NCBI GenBank assembly: GCA_049299895.1
Contig: JBAQYF010000015.1
Location: 1-64,000 of the forward strand
Reading direction: 5' to 3'
Source: CAIYYO01 sp049299895
Lineage (GTDB): Archaea > Altiarchaeota > Altiarchaeia > IMC4 > QMZM01
DNA: 64,000 nt
Shown: one piece after another, positions 25,099 to 33,591 of the stretch
How positions within the stretch are numbered: the first letter of the stretch is position 1
How the letters are laid out: every line of letters begins with the position of its first letter
The notes under the pieces: model-generated
Databases searched by the model: none
What the model was told of the DNA's origin: nothing
The model's input: only the letters and a program-made list of their open reading frames with translations
Made by a program: the position numbers and the translations under genes

Positions 25099-26444
25099 GC
25101 ATCTATCGCGCTTACGACATACGGGGAGTATACGAAAAAGACCTGACAGACGCGGAAGCAGAGAAAATAGGAAAAGCCTACGCTACATACGTCGGAGGAG
25201 GAGACATCGCGGTCGGAAGGGACTGCAGATTAAGCTCTCCATCCCTGAGAAATGCCCTCGTGAAGGGACTCGTATCAGCCGGCTGCACCGTAACGGACGT
25301 CGGGATGGTACCAACGCCCTTACTATACTACACCATACAGAACTACAAAAAAGACGGGGGCATAATGATAACGGGCTCCCACAACGGGCCGCAGTACAAC
25401 GGATTCAAGCTGTGCAAGGGAACGGACACACTGTATGGCGACCAGATACAGGAAGTAGCAAAGATAGTATCCTCAGGTATATTCCGGGAAGGAAAAGGCA
25501 TAGTCATAGAGAAGAATGTGGTCGAAGACTATGTCAAATCCGCAAAGGAGAAAATCAGGATAAAGAAAAAGATAAAAGTCGTCGTCGACGGAGGGAACGG
25601 AGCAGGGGGAATAATAGGCACGCGCCTACTCAAAGAGCTGGGATGCGAGGTCGTTGAACTGTACTGCGAACCGGACGGCAGGTTCCCGCACCACTTCCCG
25701 GACCCCACGGTAGACGCGAACCTAAAAGATCTCATAGAGACAGTCAAAAATGAAAAAGCAGACCTTGGGATCGCATACGACGGAGACGCGGACCGCCTCG
25801 GAGTAGTGGACGATATGGGAGACGTCATACGCGGAGACCAGTCTCTTATACTTTTCTCAAGGGAGATACTCAAAGAGAAGAAAGGAGCAACTATCATATT
25901 CGAAGTCAAATGCTCGCAGGCTCTCGTCGAAGACATAAAAAAGAACGGCGGCGAGCCCCTTATGTACCGGACGGGCCACTCATTCATCAAGAAAAAGATG
26001 AAAGAAACAAAGGCGCCCCTCGCAGGAGAGATGAGCGGGCACTTCTTTTTTGCGGACAAATACTACGGATACGACGACGGGATATACTCGGGCCTGCGAA
26101 TGGCAGAACTTCTATCAGAAAAAAAGGAAAAGCTCTCGGAGATAATGGCAAAAATACCCAGGTATTATTCCACGCCCGAGATCCGCGTACACGCGCCCGA
26201 AGACAAAAAATTTGCCATCGTAAAAGAGGTCACGGAAAAATTCCAGAAAGAAAAATATGAAGTGATCACGGTGGACGGCGCACGCATGCAGTTCCCTGAC
26301 GGATGGGGACTGATCAGGGCGTCGAATACCGAGCCTGCGCTGATACTGCGGTTCGAGGCTAAGACGCCTGAAAGATTAAAAGAAATAGAGAAGACGATTA
26401 AAGGGGCGCTGGCGAAATATCCGGAACTGGAGAAGGAATTGTAG
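25095..26444 (+). CDS. Phosphomannomutase/phosphoglucomutase
   Basis: A 449-residue alpha-D-phosphohexomutase that interconverts hexose 6- and 1-phosphates. It has the N-terminal YRAYDIRGVY, the phosphoserine loop GGIMITGSHNGPQYNGFK near 94-111, the metal loop AYDGDADRLGVVDD near 235-248, a sugar-binding GEMSGHFFF near 314 and a C-terminal phosphate-binding RASNTEPALILRFE near 412-425. The start codon overlaps the stop of the nucleotidyltransferase (ATGA), so the two form an NDP-sugar unit. The precise sugar is not decidable by eye. Confidence 0.92.
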   Translation: MSIYRAYDIRGVYEKDLTDAEAEKIGKAYATYVGGGDIAVGRDCRLSSPSLRNALVKGLVSAGCTVTDVGMVPTPLLYYTIQNYKKDGGIMITGSHNGPQYNGFKLCKGTDTLYGDQIQEVAKIVSSGIFREGKGIVIEKNVVEDYVKSAKEKIRIKKKIKVVVDGGNGAGGIIGTRLLKELGCEVVELYCEPDGRFPHHFPDPTVDANLKDLIETVKNEKADLGIAYDGDADRLGVVDDMGDVIRGDQSLILFSREILKEKKGATIIFEVKCSQALVEDIKKNGGEPLMYRTGHSFIKKKMKETKAPLAGEMSGHFFFADKYYGYDDGIYSGLRMAELLSEKKEKLSEIMAKIPRYYSTPEIRVHAPEDKKFAIVKEVTEKFQKEKYEVITVDGARMQFPDGWGLIRASNTEPALILRFEAKTPERLKEIEKTIKGALAKYPELEKEL

Positions 26445-26649
26445 TGCCTAACTCTTTTTATCTGGATGCTGTCTTGAAAAAGGATAACAAATAATTTAAG
26501 AGGACATTGAAAGAAGTGATGGACTGCAAGCACATGAAAAGCACACAAAAAGGATTAAATAATCTGAAAGAATGCAGGATATTATTGCACAAAGAAGGAA
26601 AAGAAGAAAAAACAGGCAAGATATAAAAAAAACAGGACGGGATTGTCAT
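26445..26649. other. Short intergenic space with one possible micro-ORF
   Basis: The only coding-like item is a 35-codon frame at 26519-26626 on the plus strand (MDCKHMKSTQKGLNNLKECR then ILLHKEGKEEKTGKI), Lys-rich with a weak ribosome site. It has no recognised similarity and may be chance. T-rich stretches on both strands could end the flanking convergent transcripts. Confidence 0.2.
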
Positions 26650-27342
26650 TCAATCTTCCGTTTCGTCCATCAGAAAATAGGAGTATAACAACCCGGCCAG
26701 CGTCGGCTTGACCAAAACGTTCCGTCCCTTCTTGAATGATTCGACCAGCCCGTCTTTCTTCAGGTCGGATATATGATAGCTCAGGCGCGAGCGCTCGGAT
26801 GATGCCTCCCGCAGCTTGCCTGCCTTTTTTATAAGATCCTCTAGCATCAGTCCTTCACGGTTTTTTCCAAGGGCCCTGATGATATCCCTCTTCTCTGCCA
26901 GAAGCTCTTTTAGGGGCAGGAGAGGAACGGATAATACCTTTCGAACGCCCGTTATCCCCCCATCCTTGTATTCCGGCAGGCCGATATATACGGCGCTGCC
27001 GGTCGAAAGGGCGGCAAGATATGAAGCGATCCCAAGAGGGCCGGCAGAGCCTGAAAGATTCACCAAAACGGCGAAGCCTGAACGCTTCTCGGATATGATC
27101 TTCTCGACCAAAGACAGGACAACAGACTCCAGGTCGCCGATATCCGCATGAAAAACATCGCATCGCACGCTGCCAAGGCCTTTTCTAACTGCCGCCGCCG
27201 CGTCTTCTGCCTCCTTCTCCCGGGGAGACGATGCATCCGTCCCGCTGACAAGAACGACCCGGTCTACGGGAAAATGACGTATGCTGCCGATCAGGACCTG
27301 AGGATCACAGCCTAAAGGGACAATGTGAACAATAGATGTCAT
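26650..27342 (-). CDS. CARF-domain winged-helix regulator (Csa3/DUF6293-like)
   Basis: A 230-residue protein. The N-terminal Rossmann-like CARF domain (1-130) starts SIVHIVPLGCDPQVLIGSI. It carries the nucleotide-pocket motif VLVNLSGSAGPLGIASYLAA near 98-117, which matches the VNxTGGxK-type loop of CRISPR-associated CARF sensors. The C-terminal part (150-228) is a winged helix (RSRLSYHISDLKKDGLVESF). Such proteins sense cyclic oligoadenylate-like signals and regulate transcription, as Csa3 does for cas genes. The ATG at 27342 is chosen; an upstream start at 27405 adds an AT-rich, unlike-family stretch. The cas genes start 9 kb away; zinc-ribbon, RNA ligase and AbiE genes are immediately divergent. 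Confidence 0.78.
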   Translation of the reverse strand: MTSIVHIVPLGCDPQVLIGSIRHFPVDRVVLVSGTDASSPREKEAEDAAAAVRKGLGSVRCDVFHADIGDLESVVLSLVEKIISEKRSGFAVLVNLSGSAGPLGIASYLAALSTGSAVYIGLPEYKDGGITGVRKVLSVPLLPLKELLAEKRDIIRALGKNREGLMLEDLIKKAGKLREASSERSRLSYHISDLKKDGLVESFKKGRNVLVKPTLAGLLYSYFLMDETED

Positions 27343-27409
27343 ATGTATAGAATAGGGAAGACAGGAATAAAACTTTTGCTTATAATTAAAGAAATATTTT
27401 AACATTAAA

Positions 27410-27432
27410 TAAATTCTTTATGTATTTATAGG
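27410..27432 (+). promoter_or_regulatory. Divergent promoter region of the accessory island
   Basis: TTAAATAAATTC and GTATTTATAG elements about 50-70 bases before the zinc-ribbon gene at 27484 look like TATA/BRE boxes. The region also lies upstream of the CARF regulator, which could bind here. Confidence 0.3.
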
Positions 27433-27483
27433 GGGAATACTAAGATATTAGCAATCAGAGTATGAAAAGTCTGGAAAGATAAA

Positions 27484-28044
27484 ATGCACGAAGCCACATG
27501 CCGCATATGCGGTGGGGCAATGGAACGCGTCCCAATGGAAAATAATGAAACACGCATCTGTAAGTCCTGTGCGAACGCATCGAATGCAAAAATGAAAGAA
27601 TCTTCTGAAGAAGACCTCAAAACATACCAGGCAGACGTTGAATTCCTGCACATCTGCATCTGCGGGCTCTCGGCCCCGCTGATGAAGGAGGCGGAAAAAA
27701 ACCTGTCAGAGATAAGCAAAAAAGAGATAATGAAACAATCCTTTCGAAAAGGGGTAAGAACGTGCCTCGAATACCTGCTCGCCCAAGGCGACCGGGAAGA
27801 GATCAGAAAAATAAGGATAAAACAGGAGGAATCGGTCAGAACAGCGCTCAGGCAAATGTGCAGCGACGAAAAGAAAATAGAATCACTAATAAAGGCCATG
27901 AGCTCAAAAGACGAGGAAATGCTTGAGAACCTGGAGATATTCGGAATTAAAAAACCGAACGAAGAAGAGGAAAATACCGGGAAGATGGAAGAAGCGCTGC
28001 TCCCGGAGGGGACGGGAAAAAAGGACTACAAAGGAGCCTCATAA
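27484..28044 (+). CDS. Zinc-ribbon protein, paralogue A
   Basis: A 186-residue protein opening with a zinc ribbon, CRICGGAMERV and CKSCAN (Cys 6, 9, 26, 29). A helical body contains DVEFLHICICGLSAPLMKEA near 50-70 and repeated charged helices (EEIRKIRIKQEESVRTALRQ, DEKKIESLIKAM, MLENLEIFGI). A paralogue with the same order of motifs is at 30701-31279, about 40-45% identical by eye. Both stand at the head of a co-directional gene run: this one precedes the RNA ligase by six bases. No known family recognised; the ribbon suggests nucleic-acid or protein binding. Confidence 0.65.
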   Translation: MHEATCRICGGAMERVPMENNETRICKSCANASNAKMKESSEEDLKTYQADVEFLHICICGLSAPLMKEAEKNLSEISKKEIMKQSFRKGVRTCLEYLLAQGDREEIRKIRIKQEESVRTALRQMCSDEKKIESLIKAMSSKDEEMLENLEIFGIKKPNEEEENTGKMEEALLPEGTGKKDYKGAS

Positions 28045-28050
28045 AAACAA

Positions 28051-29094
28051 ATGGAACGCAAACTTGTGACAATACGCACGATATCCGCTATAAAACCCAT
28101 ACCCGGGGCAGACATGATAGAAATTGTGGTCGTGGACGGATGAGACTGCGCCGTAAACACCGGCAAATTTTCCGCGGGCGACAGGTGCGTCTACTTCGAG
28201 ATAGATTCTTTCCTGCCAATCGAGGAGAGATACGAGTTTTTGAGGAAATACAGCTACAGGAAACTATCCGACGGCAGGGAGGGATTCAGGTTGAAGACCG
28301 CCAAATTCAGGGGACAGATATCGCAGGGGCTCCTTATGCCGCTAAAGGATTACCCGGAGCTGGACGAAAAGGCCATCAAAGAGGATAGCGACCTTTCTGT
28401 TTTGCTGAACGTAACGAAATACGAGCCGCCGATCCCTGCGAACCTCGCAGGCCTCGTAAAAGGACCGTTTCCGTCGTTTGTGCAGAGATCCGACGAGGAA
28501 CGCATCCAAAACCTGCCGGACTACTTCGAAAAATACAAAGACGCCTTGTTCGAGGAAACAGAGAAACTCGACGGGACCTCGTGCACCTATTACTGGAACG
28601 AAGGCCTATTCGGCGTCTGCTCAAGGAACCTGGAACTCCTCGAAACCGGCGACAACACCCAGTGGCAGCTTGCAAGGGAGATGAACGTCAAAAAGTCGCT
28701 TGCAGACCTGAACAAGAACATAGCCCTGCAGGGAGAGATCGTCGGCCCGGGCATCAACAAAAACACGCTCCGTCTGCCGGGAAAAAGGTTCTGCATCTAC
28801 AACATATACGACATAGACCTGCGGCGCTACCAGACGCCGGACGAACGAAAAGAAACCATCGGATCGCTGAACAACGACATAATAGGGCACGTCCCGGTGC
28901 TGAACGAAAAAATAGACATATTTACAAGAGCGGTCAACATCAAGGAACTCTTAGAATACGCGAAAGGTAGATCAAAACTCAACCCCGAAAGAGACAGGGA
29001 AGGCGTGGTATTCAAGTCCCACTTCCTGGACGGGAACAGGAACATTGTGTCTTTCAAGGTCTTATCCAACGACTACCTGCTAGAGGAGGAATGA
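28051..29094 (+). pseudogene. RNA ligase (DraRnl-type) gene interrupted by in-frame TGA
   Basis: The frame from ATG 28051 encodes a 347-residue RNA ligase of the Deinococcus Rnl5-like family: an N-terminal OB-type domain (RKLVTIRTISAIKPIPGADM, FSAGDRCVYFEIDSFLP) and a nucleotidyltransferase domain with the lysine motif EKLDGTSCTY near 172, FGVCSRN, LQGEIVGPG, EGVVFKS and SFKVLSNDYL. Codon 31 (28141-28143) is TGA exactly where relatives have Trp (VVDG-W). Everything after it is intact, so the break is recent, is read through, or is an error. An internal ATG at 28240 would give a 284-residue product without the first part of the N-domain. Such ligases seal nicks or ends in RNA. Confidence 0.8.
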
Positions 29095-29159
29095 AAAACA
29101 AGCAGACTATCAGGTCATCAACCAATATTTATTCTATAAGGTTCATATTATAATACATC

Positions 29160-29183
29160 ATAATTATCAATTTTGATAATTAT
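29160..29183. promoter_or_regulatory. Palindromic operator before the AbiEi/AbiEii pair
   Basis: Arms ATAATTATCAA (29160-29170) and TTGATAATTAT (29173-29183) are perfect reverse complements with a two-base centre. They lie 13 bases before the AbiEi start and just after a TATA-like TATTATAATA (about 29147-29156), where AbiEi-type antitoxins bind to autoregulate. Confidence 0.6.
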
Positions 29184-29196
29184 AAAGCACTAAAAT

Positions 29197-29889
29197 ATGG
29201 AAAAATACACTGTCCTGAAGGAGCTGGCCCGCTACCCCCTCTTTTCAATCGGCGATTACACCCGCCTGACCGGAAAAGACGCTGCCTACTCCCGGCTCTT
29301 CCTGCACAGACTGAATAAAGAAGGCATCATCCATAGGATCGAACGAGGCAAATACACCGTCCACGAGGATCCCATGATCTTCGCGTCCCGCATCCGGGTG
29401 CCTTCATACCTGAGCTTCTGGTCCGCGCTCCGCTTCTACGACCTGACAGAGCAATTGCCCAAGAATCTGATGATAGCATCGCCCCATAGAGCGGGATCGA
29501 TAAATTTCCAGGGAACGAAAATCGAGTTCTACAGGATGCGTTTCATGTGGGGATATAAAAAAACAAGATATTCCGGAAAAGATATATTCATCGCGGAAAA
29601 AGAAAAAGTCGTAATAGACTGCCTGCTCCTCATGAACACACCCTATGACGAGGTTTACAAAGCAATAACCTCAGGAGAGCTCGACTCAAAAAAACTGGCG
29701 TTATACGCCATCCGCACAGCGAACGTCTCACTCATGAAGAGACTTGGCTTCCTTCTAAAGACGGCAGGACAGGATGCGGGAGACCTGGAAAAACACACCG
29801 ACTACAATTATATACCCCTGGACTGGGGCAAGGCTGCCAAGGGCAAAAAAGACCCTGAATGGAAAATAATCATGAACAAGGTGATCTAA
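29197..29889 (+). CDS. abiEi: AbiEi-type antitoxin/transcriptional regulator
   Basis: A 230-residue protein. A winged helix at the N-terminus (KELARYPLFSIGDYTRLTG, FLHRLNKEGIIHRIERGKYTV) is followed by the AbiEi antitoxin core (SYLSFWSALRFYDLTEQLP near 68-86, then RAGSINFQGTKIEFYRM). In type IV AbiE systems this protein represses its own operon and counteracts the nucleotidyltransferase partner. The partner starts two bases after its stop, and a perfect palindrome lies in its promoter. It differs strongly from the AbiEi-like protein in the cas operon at 43390. Confidence 0.87.
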   Translation: MEKYTVLKELARYPLFSIGDYTRLTGKDAAYSRLFLHRLNKEGIIHRIERGKYTVHEDPMIFASRIRVPSYLSFWSALRFYDLTEQLPKNLMIASPHRAGSINFQGTKIEFYRMRFMWGYKKTRYSGKDIFIAEKEKVVIDCLLLMNTPYDEVYKAITSGELDSKKLALYAIRTANVSLMKRLGFLLKTAGQDAGDLEKHTDYNYIPLDWGKAAKGKKDPEWKIIMNKVI

Positions 29890-29890
29890 A

Positions 29891-30658
29891 GTGCTATCCG
29901 TCGAAGACTTAAAGGACGTCGCAAAGATCAAGGGAATAAGGAACCTGGGCTACGCGGAAAAGGACTACCTGTTGGAACTCGCCCTCTTATTTATCTCAAG
30001 GAACACTAAAAGAGAGCTTGTATTCAAGGGCGGAACGGCCCTCTACAAGTTCTACCGGCTGGACAGATTCAGCGAAGACATCGATTTTTCCATGGTCGAA
30101 GAATTGGACGTCGAATCGATGCTGGACAAGGTGACAACCGGCCTGAACTCATTCGGAATAGAAGCCGAGATGAAAACAAAATACCAAAGCCACAATACAG
30201 TCATGGCATCCATAAGAGCAAAAGGACCGCTGTACACCGGATCAAATCAGACGCTCTCAAAGATAGAAATAGACATAAACCTTAAATCAAAGACGGACCT
30301 GCCTCCAAAGGTTGCCAATTATTCGCCTCTATACCCCGACATACCCTCCTATACGATCCAGGTAATGAAAGAGGAAGAGATACTTGCGGAAAAAATAAGG
30401 GCGATAATGACCCGGGACAAGCCAAGAGACATATACGACCTCTGGTTCCTGATGAATAAAGGAGTATCAATAGATATAAAACTAGCCGGGAAGAAGATGG
30501 AATACTACGGCGAAAAATGGGATCAGAAGACATTCGAAAAGAAACTGGAAATCAAAGAACAAACATGGAAAATTGAGCTAAAAGCCCTTATAGACAACGT
30601 GCCGGAACTGACAGAAGTCAGGGAGACTATCATGGGAAGGATTACGGCACAACAATGA
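29891..30658 (+). CDS. abiEii: AbiEii-type nucleotidyltransferase toxin
   Basis: A 255-residue nucleotidyltransferase of the AbiEii/MenT family. The core motif reads LVFKGGTALYKFYRLDRFSE then DIDFS, with catalytic Asp 63 and Asp 65 and the GGTA loop at 47-50. A further motif, EEILAEKIRAIMTRDKPRDI, lies near 160-180, with DLWFLM following. Toxins of this family halt growth, several by adding nucleotides to tRNA 3' ends. GTG start two bases after the antitoxin stop. The catalytic residues are intact, so this is a complete toxin-antitoxin unit. Confidence 0.88.
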   Translation: MLSVEDLKDVAKIKGIRNLGYAEKDYLLELALLFISRNTKRELVFKGGTALYKFYRLDRFSEDIDFSMVEELDVESMLDKVTTGLNSFGIEAEMKTKYQSHNTVMASIRAKGPLYTGSNQTLSKIEIDINLKSKTDLPPKVANYSPLYPDIPSYTIQVMKEEEILAEKIRAIMTRDKPRDIYDLWFLMNKGVSIDIKLAGKKMEYYGEKWDQKTFEKKLEIKEQTWKIELKALIDNVPELTEVRETIMGRITAQQ

Positions 30659-30700
30659 TTTAAGGAAAGTAATCAAAGAAATAAGGACATCCTACGGAAA

Positions 30701-31279
30701 ATGGACGAAACAACATGCAGCATATGCGGACAGAAAATGGAATGCCCTGCATCGACGAAGACGGCAAAAAAACACGTTTGCGAGTACTGTGTGAGGGTGA
30801 CGATGCCGGACATGGATGAACAGGAGATAAAAACAATCTCCCTTGAAGAAAGAAGGCTCTCGAAATATTTCCCTGACGTTGAATTCCTGCACAACTATGT
30901 CTGCGATCTATCCGCCCCCCTGATGCGAGCATCTGAAAAATATCTTAAAGGAATGAGCAAAAAGGACATACTTGAAGAATCGTTCCATGGCGGCATCAGA
31001 GCGTCCCTCGAATTCATGCTCCGGCAATCCGATCCCGAAGCGATCAGGAAAACAAGACAGAAAATCGAGGGAGAAATGCGCGAAACTTTGAAGGAATCAG
31101 GTGCCGACGAAAAGAAGATCGAAGTGCTCATGAAAGCATTCGGCTCAAGCGATGAAGAAATAATAGAGAACCTGGAGGCGTTCGGGATCACGCCCGCGCT
31201 TGAAAAAATCAAAGACTCGGAAGAATTTAGCGGGAAAACAAAGAAAAGGAAAAAAAATAAGCACCCAAAAGAGAGATGA
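30701..31279 (+). CDS. Zinc-ribbon protein, paralogue B
   Basis: A 192-residue paralogue of the protein at 27484. It has a zinc ribbon (CSICGQKMEC, CEYCVR), then DVEFLHNYVCDLSAPLMRAS near 60-80, helices EAIRKTRQKIEGEMRETLKE and DEKKIEVLMKAF, ENLEAFGI and a Lys-rich tail (KTKKRKKNKHPKER). It heads a tightly packed run of five genes to 34236; the next gene overlaps by four bases. The basic tail suggests RNA or DNA contact. No named family recognised. Confidence 0.65.
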   Translation: MDETTCSICGQKMECPASTKTAKKHVCEYCVRVTMPDMDEQEIKTISLEERRLSKYFPDVEFLHNYVCDLSAPLMRASEKYLKGMSKKDILEESFHGGIRASLEFMLRQSDPEAIRKTRQKIEGEMRETLKESGADEKKIEVLMKAFGSSDEEIIENLEAFGITPALEKIKDSEEFSGKTKKRKKNKHPKER

Positions 31280-31536
31280 GCACATATAAAATCGAGCATC
31301 TTGCAAACTGGTACTACGGCAACGTCTGCATGAAATGCGGCAGGATGGACACGGAGGACGGCGGAAAATGCTTCGATCGCCTGCATTCAATGAAAAACGA
31401 GCTGCCGGACGAAATGACTCACAAGGAATACGTAAAATACGTTAAGAACAAGGAAGGGCTCTGCAAGCCGATCAAAAGAACGTTCCACGAATGCGAGATA
31501 TGCAAGGCGCTTGGAGTGCCCGCATATAGAGGATAA
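31276..31536 (+). CDS. Small Cys-rich protein
   Basis: An 86-residue protein with CMKCGRMDTEDGGKC, one isolated Cys (GLC) and CEICKALG, enough Cys/His for one zinc site. The ATG overlaps the previous stop (ATGA), so it is translationally coupled to the zinc-ribbon gene. It has no recognised domain beyond the Cys pairs. The tight packing suggests it forms a complex with its neighbours. Confidence 0.55.
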   Translation: MSTYKIEHLANWYYGNVCMKCGRMDTEDGGKCFDRLHSMKNELPDEMTHKEYVKYVKNKEGLCKPIKRTFHECEICKALGVPAYRG

Positions 31537-31539
31537 AAG

Positions 31540-32124
31540 ATGAAAGCAATAAGGGAATACGCAGACGAGCGCCGGGAGGAGGAAAGATCATTCCACAAGG
31601 CATGCGAGAAATATGAAGGATATCCTGAGGCACTCTCGAAGGCGATGAGAAAGATCATAAAAAAGGACCCGGACTACTATGACCCATACCTCACCCTGCA
31701 CGGGGTCTACAACGGAACCGGCAGGAAAAAAGAGGCTGAATACATACTAGACGAAGCATACAACAGGGCAGTCAAGCTAATAACCGACGATAAGGGAGAA
31801 TGGCCCGATCGAATGGAATGGATCTACAGGGAAAACAGGCACATAATCAAGACGATCCTAAACAAAGCGATGAGCCTCTGGGACAACGGAAAGAAAGAGG
31901 AAGCCCTTGATCTATTCAGGAAACTCCTGAAAACGAACCCGAACGACAACCCGGGAGTCCGGTACTTTATCCTCGCGATCAGGACCGGAATGACGTACGC
32001 GGGATTCGAGAGAAAATTCAATAAAGAAGGATTATACGATTCGACCCTGTTCGACTGGTTCGACGAAAATTATGCTAAATACCCGGACGAATTCAAGTGG
32101 TGGGACGAATACCAAAAGGAATGA
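31540..32124 (+). CDS. TPR-like helical repeat protein
   Basis: A 194-residue all-helical protein. DPDYYDPYLTLHGVYNGTGR followed by KKEAEYILDEAYNRA near 48-80, and NKAMSLWDNGKKEEALDLFR near 108-128 followed by KLLKTNPNDNPGVRYF, are tetratricopeptide units. The C-terminal tail (FDWFDENYAKYPDEFKWWDE) is acidic and aromatic. It is a scaffold or binding protein by analogy. Three bases separate it from the Cys-rich gene and one base from the SWIM gene. Confidence 0.65.
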   Translation: MKAIREYADERREEERSFHKACEKYEGYPEALSKAMRKIIKKDPDYYDPYLTLHGVYNGTGRKKEAEYILDEAYNRAVKLITDDKGEWPDRMEWIYRENRHIIKTILNKAMSLWDNGKKEEALDLFRKLLKTNPNDNPGVRYFILAIRTGMTYAGFERKFNKEGLYDSTLFDWFDENYAKYPDEFKWWDEYQKE

Positions 32125-32125
32125 C

Positions 32126-33571
32126 ATGAGACTCGAAGAAATATTTGAGCCGGAGATAATCCGCAGGGGAGTGGAATACTACCGCGAAGGAAGGGTGAAA
32201 TACGCAGTAAAAGACGGGGACGTTCTAAACGCGATCGTCGAAGGAAGCTACGATTACTCGGTAAAAATAGACCTCGCCAAAAGGGACGCAGACTGCAACT
32301 GCCCATACGACGCACCATGCAAACATGCCGTGGCAGTCCTAACGGCATACGAAAACGGGGAATATGCCGACGGGGCAAAGATCAGGGAAGCCCTTGAAAA
32401 CACGGACAAAAAAGAGCTTGCAGGAATGGTATACAGGCACGCCTTGAAAGACCCGTCGCTCATAAAGAAATTGACTGCAAAAAAAGAAAAAAAGAAGCCG
32501 GGCATAGGAAGCGGGACCTACGACGATTTCTTCAAGAGGCTTAAAAAAGGACACGTCTCATATGAGGGACTGATCAGCGAAGCCCAAAGCGCCTATGACG
32601 CAGACAAGGACACGATACTCTACTTCCTGGACAAGATCACGGAAAACGAGGACGACATACTCTCATGCATGCCTGAGGACGGATACAGCAGGTATGGCGA
32701 ATGGACCGGGGAATACGAGGAATACGAAGAACTAGAGGAACACCTCACAAACGCCCTCGTAAGCCTCCTAAAACAGAAACCAACAGAGGAAGAATACGAA
32801 AAACTGCTGAAAATAAAGGAAAAAGAATCATACCAGGACCTGATCGACTACGCAAAAGCCGTACTCGAACAATACAAGAACGTACCGGACAAATACGCGA
32901 AAAAACTCCTTGAAAACCCGCAGTACGTGGAGTACCTGCTCAAACAAGGCAAAAAAGACGTAGCCCTGAAAGCCTGCAAAGACAAAATACAGAAATTCGG
33001 GATACTAAAAACAATCGACCGGAAAAAGGCCCTCGACTACGGCCTGCAAAACCTGGTGCCGGAACACTGCGAAACAGTCGCAGAATACATGATCGCCCAA
33101 AAAAAGAACGGAAAAGAAGTGCTTACAGTGATCCTCAAAAGCAAAAACCCGCCATACGACCTGCTATGCACAGTCGAGGACGCAGTCCTGGAAAAGAAAT
33201 ACCAAGTATACGACGCCCTCCTCGAAAAGAAAAGATACAAAACATACTACCTCCTCGCCAAAAGATTCAACGACCCGGAGGCGATGCTAAAACTCACCGA
33301 TAAGCCGATGGAAGAGGAAACGATGACATCCGCAGGCAAATACCTGATGAAGAAACACCCCAAGGAGGCCTCCGGGCTCTTGGAGAAAGCGCTGTACGGG
33401 ATCGTCAAAAAAGGATACAACGGATACATGAACGACGCCAAAGAAATAATGACGGAGATCGCAAAACAGGACAAGGCGTACGCGGAACGGGTATACGAGG
33501 AAGTAAAAAGAAGACACCCGACGAAGACGATGCTACGGGGAAGAATGAGAGGGGGGATAGAGAAAGCGTAA
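32126..33571 (+). CDS. SWIM zinc-finger protein with helical repeats
   Basis: A 481-residue protein. RLEEIFEPEIIRRGVEYYREG at the start and the SWIM finger CNCPYDAPCKHAVAVL near 57-72 (C-x-C-x6-C-x-H) identify it. The remainder is a long, charged, repeat-like helical array rich in Lys/Glu/Tyr. SWIM domains bind DNA or proteins and occur with SWI/SNF helicases, MuDR transposases and recombination factors; no helicase is adjacent here. The start at 32126 follows the TPR stop by one base, so an in-frame upstream start at 32072 is unlikely. Confidence 0.75.
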   Translation: MRLEEIFEPEIIRRGVEYYREGRVKYAVKDGDVLNAIVEGSYDYSVKIDLAKRDADCNCPYDAPCKHAVAVLTAYENGEYADGAKIREALENTDKKELAGMVYRHALKDPSLIKKLTAKKEKKKPGIGSGTYDDFFKRLKKGHVSYEGLISEAQSAYDADKDTILYFLDKITENEDDILSCMPEDGYSRYGEWTGEYEEYEELEEHLTNALVSLLKQKPTEEEYEKLLKIKEKESYQDLIDYAKAVLEQYKNVPDKYAKKLLENPQYVEYLLKQGKKDVALKACKDKIQKFGILKTIDRKKALDYGLQNLVPEHCETVAEYMIAQKKNGKEVLTVILKSKNPPYDLLCTVEDAVLEKKYQVYDALLEKKRYKTYYLLAKRFNDPEAMLKLTDKPMEEETMTSAGKYLMKKHPKEASGLLEKALYGIVKKGYNGYMNDAKEIMTEIAKQDKAYAERVYEEVKRRHPTKTMLRGRMRGGIEKA

Positions 33572-33591
33572 AGGCTCACATCATAAAAAAA

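Noticed and set aside
28141..28143. TGA as selenocysteine or as a genome-wide Trp codon
   Set aside because: Relatives have Trp, not Cys/Sec, here; no selenocysteine element was seen; many genes in the window end in TGA.
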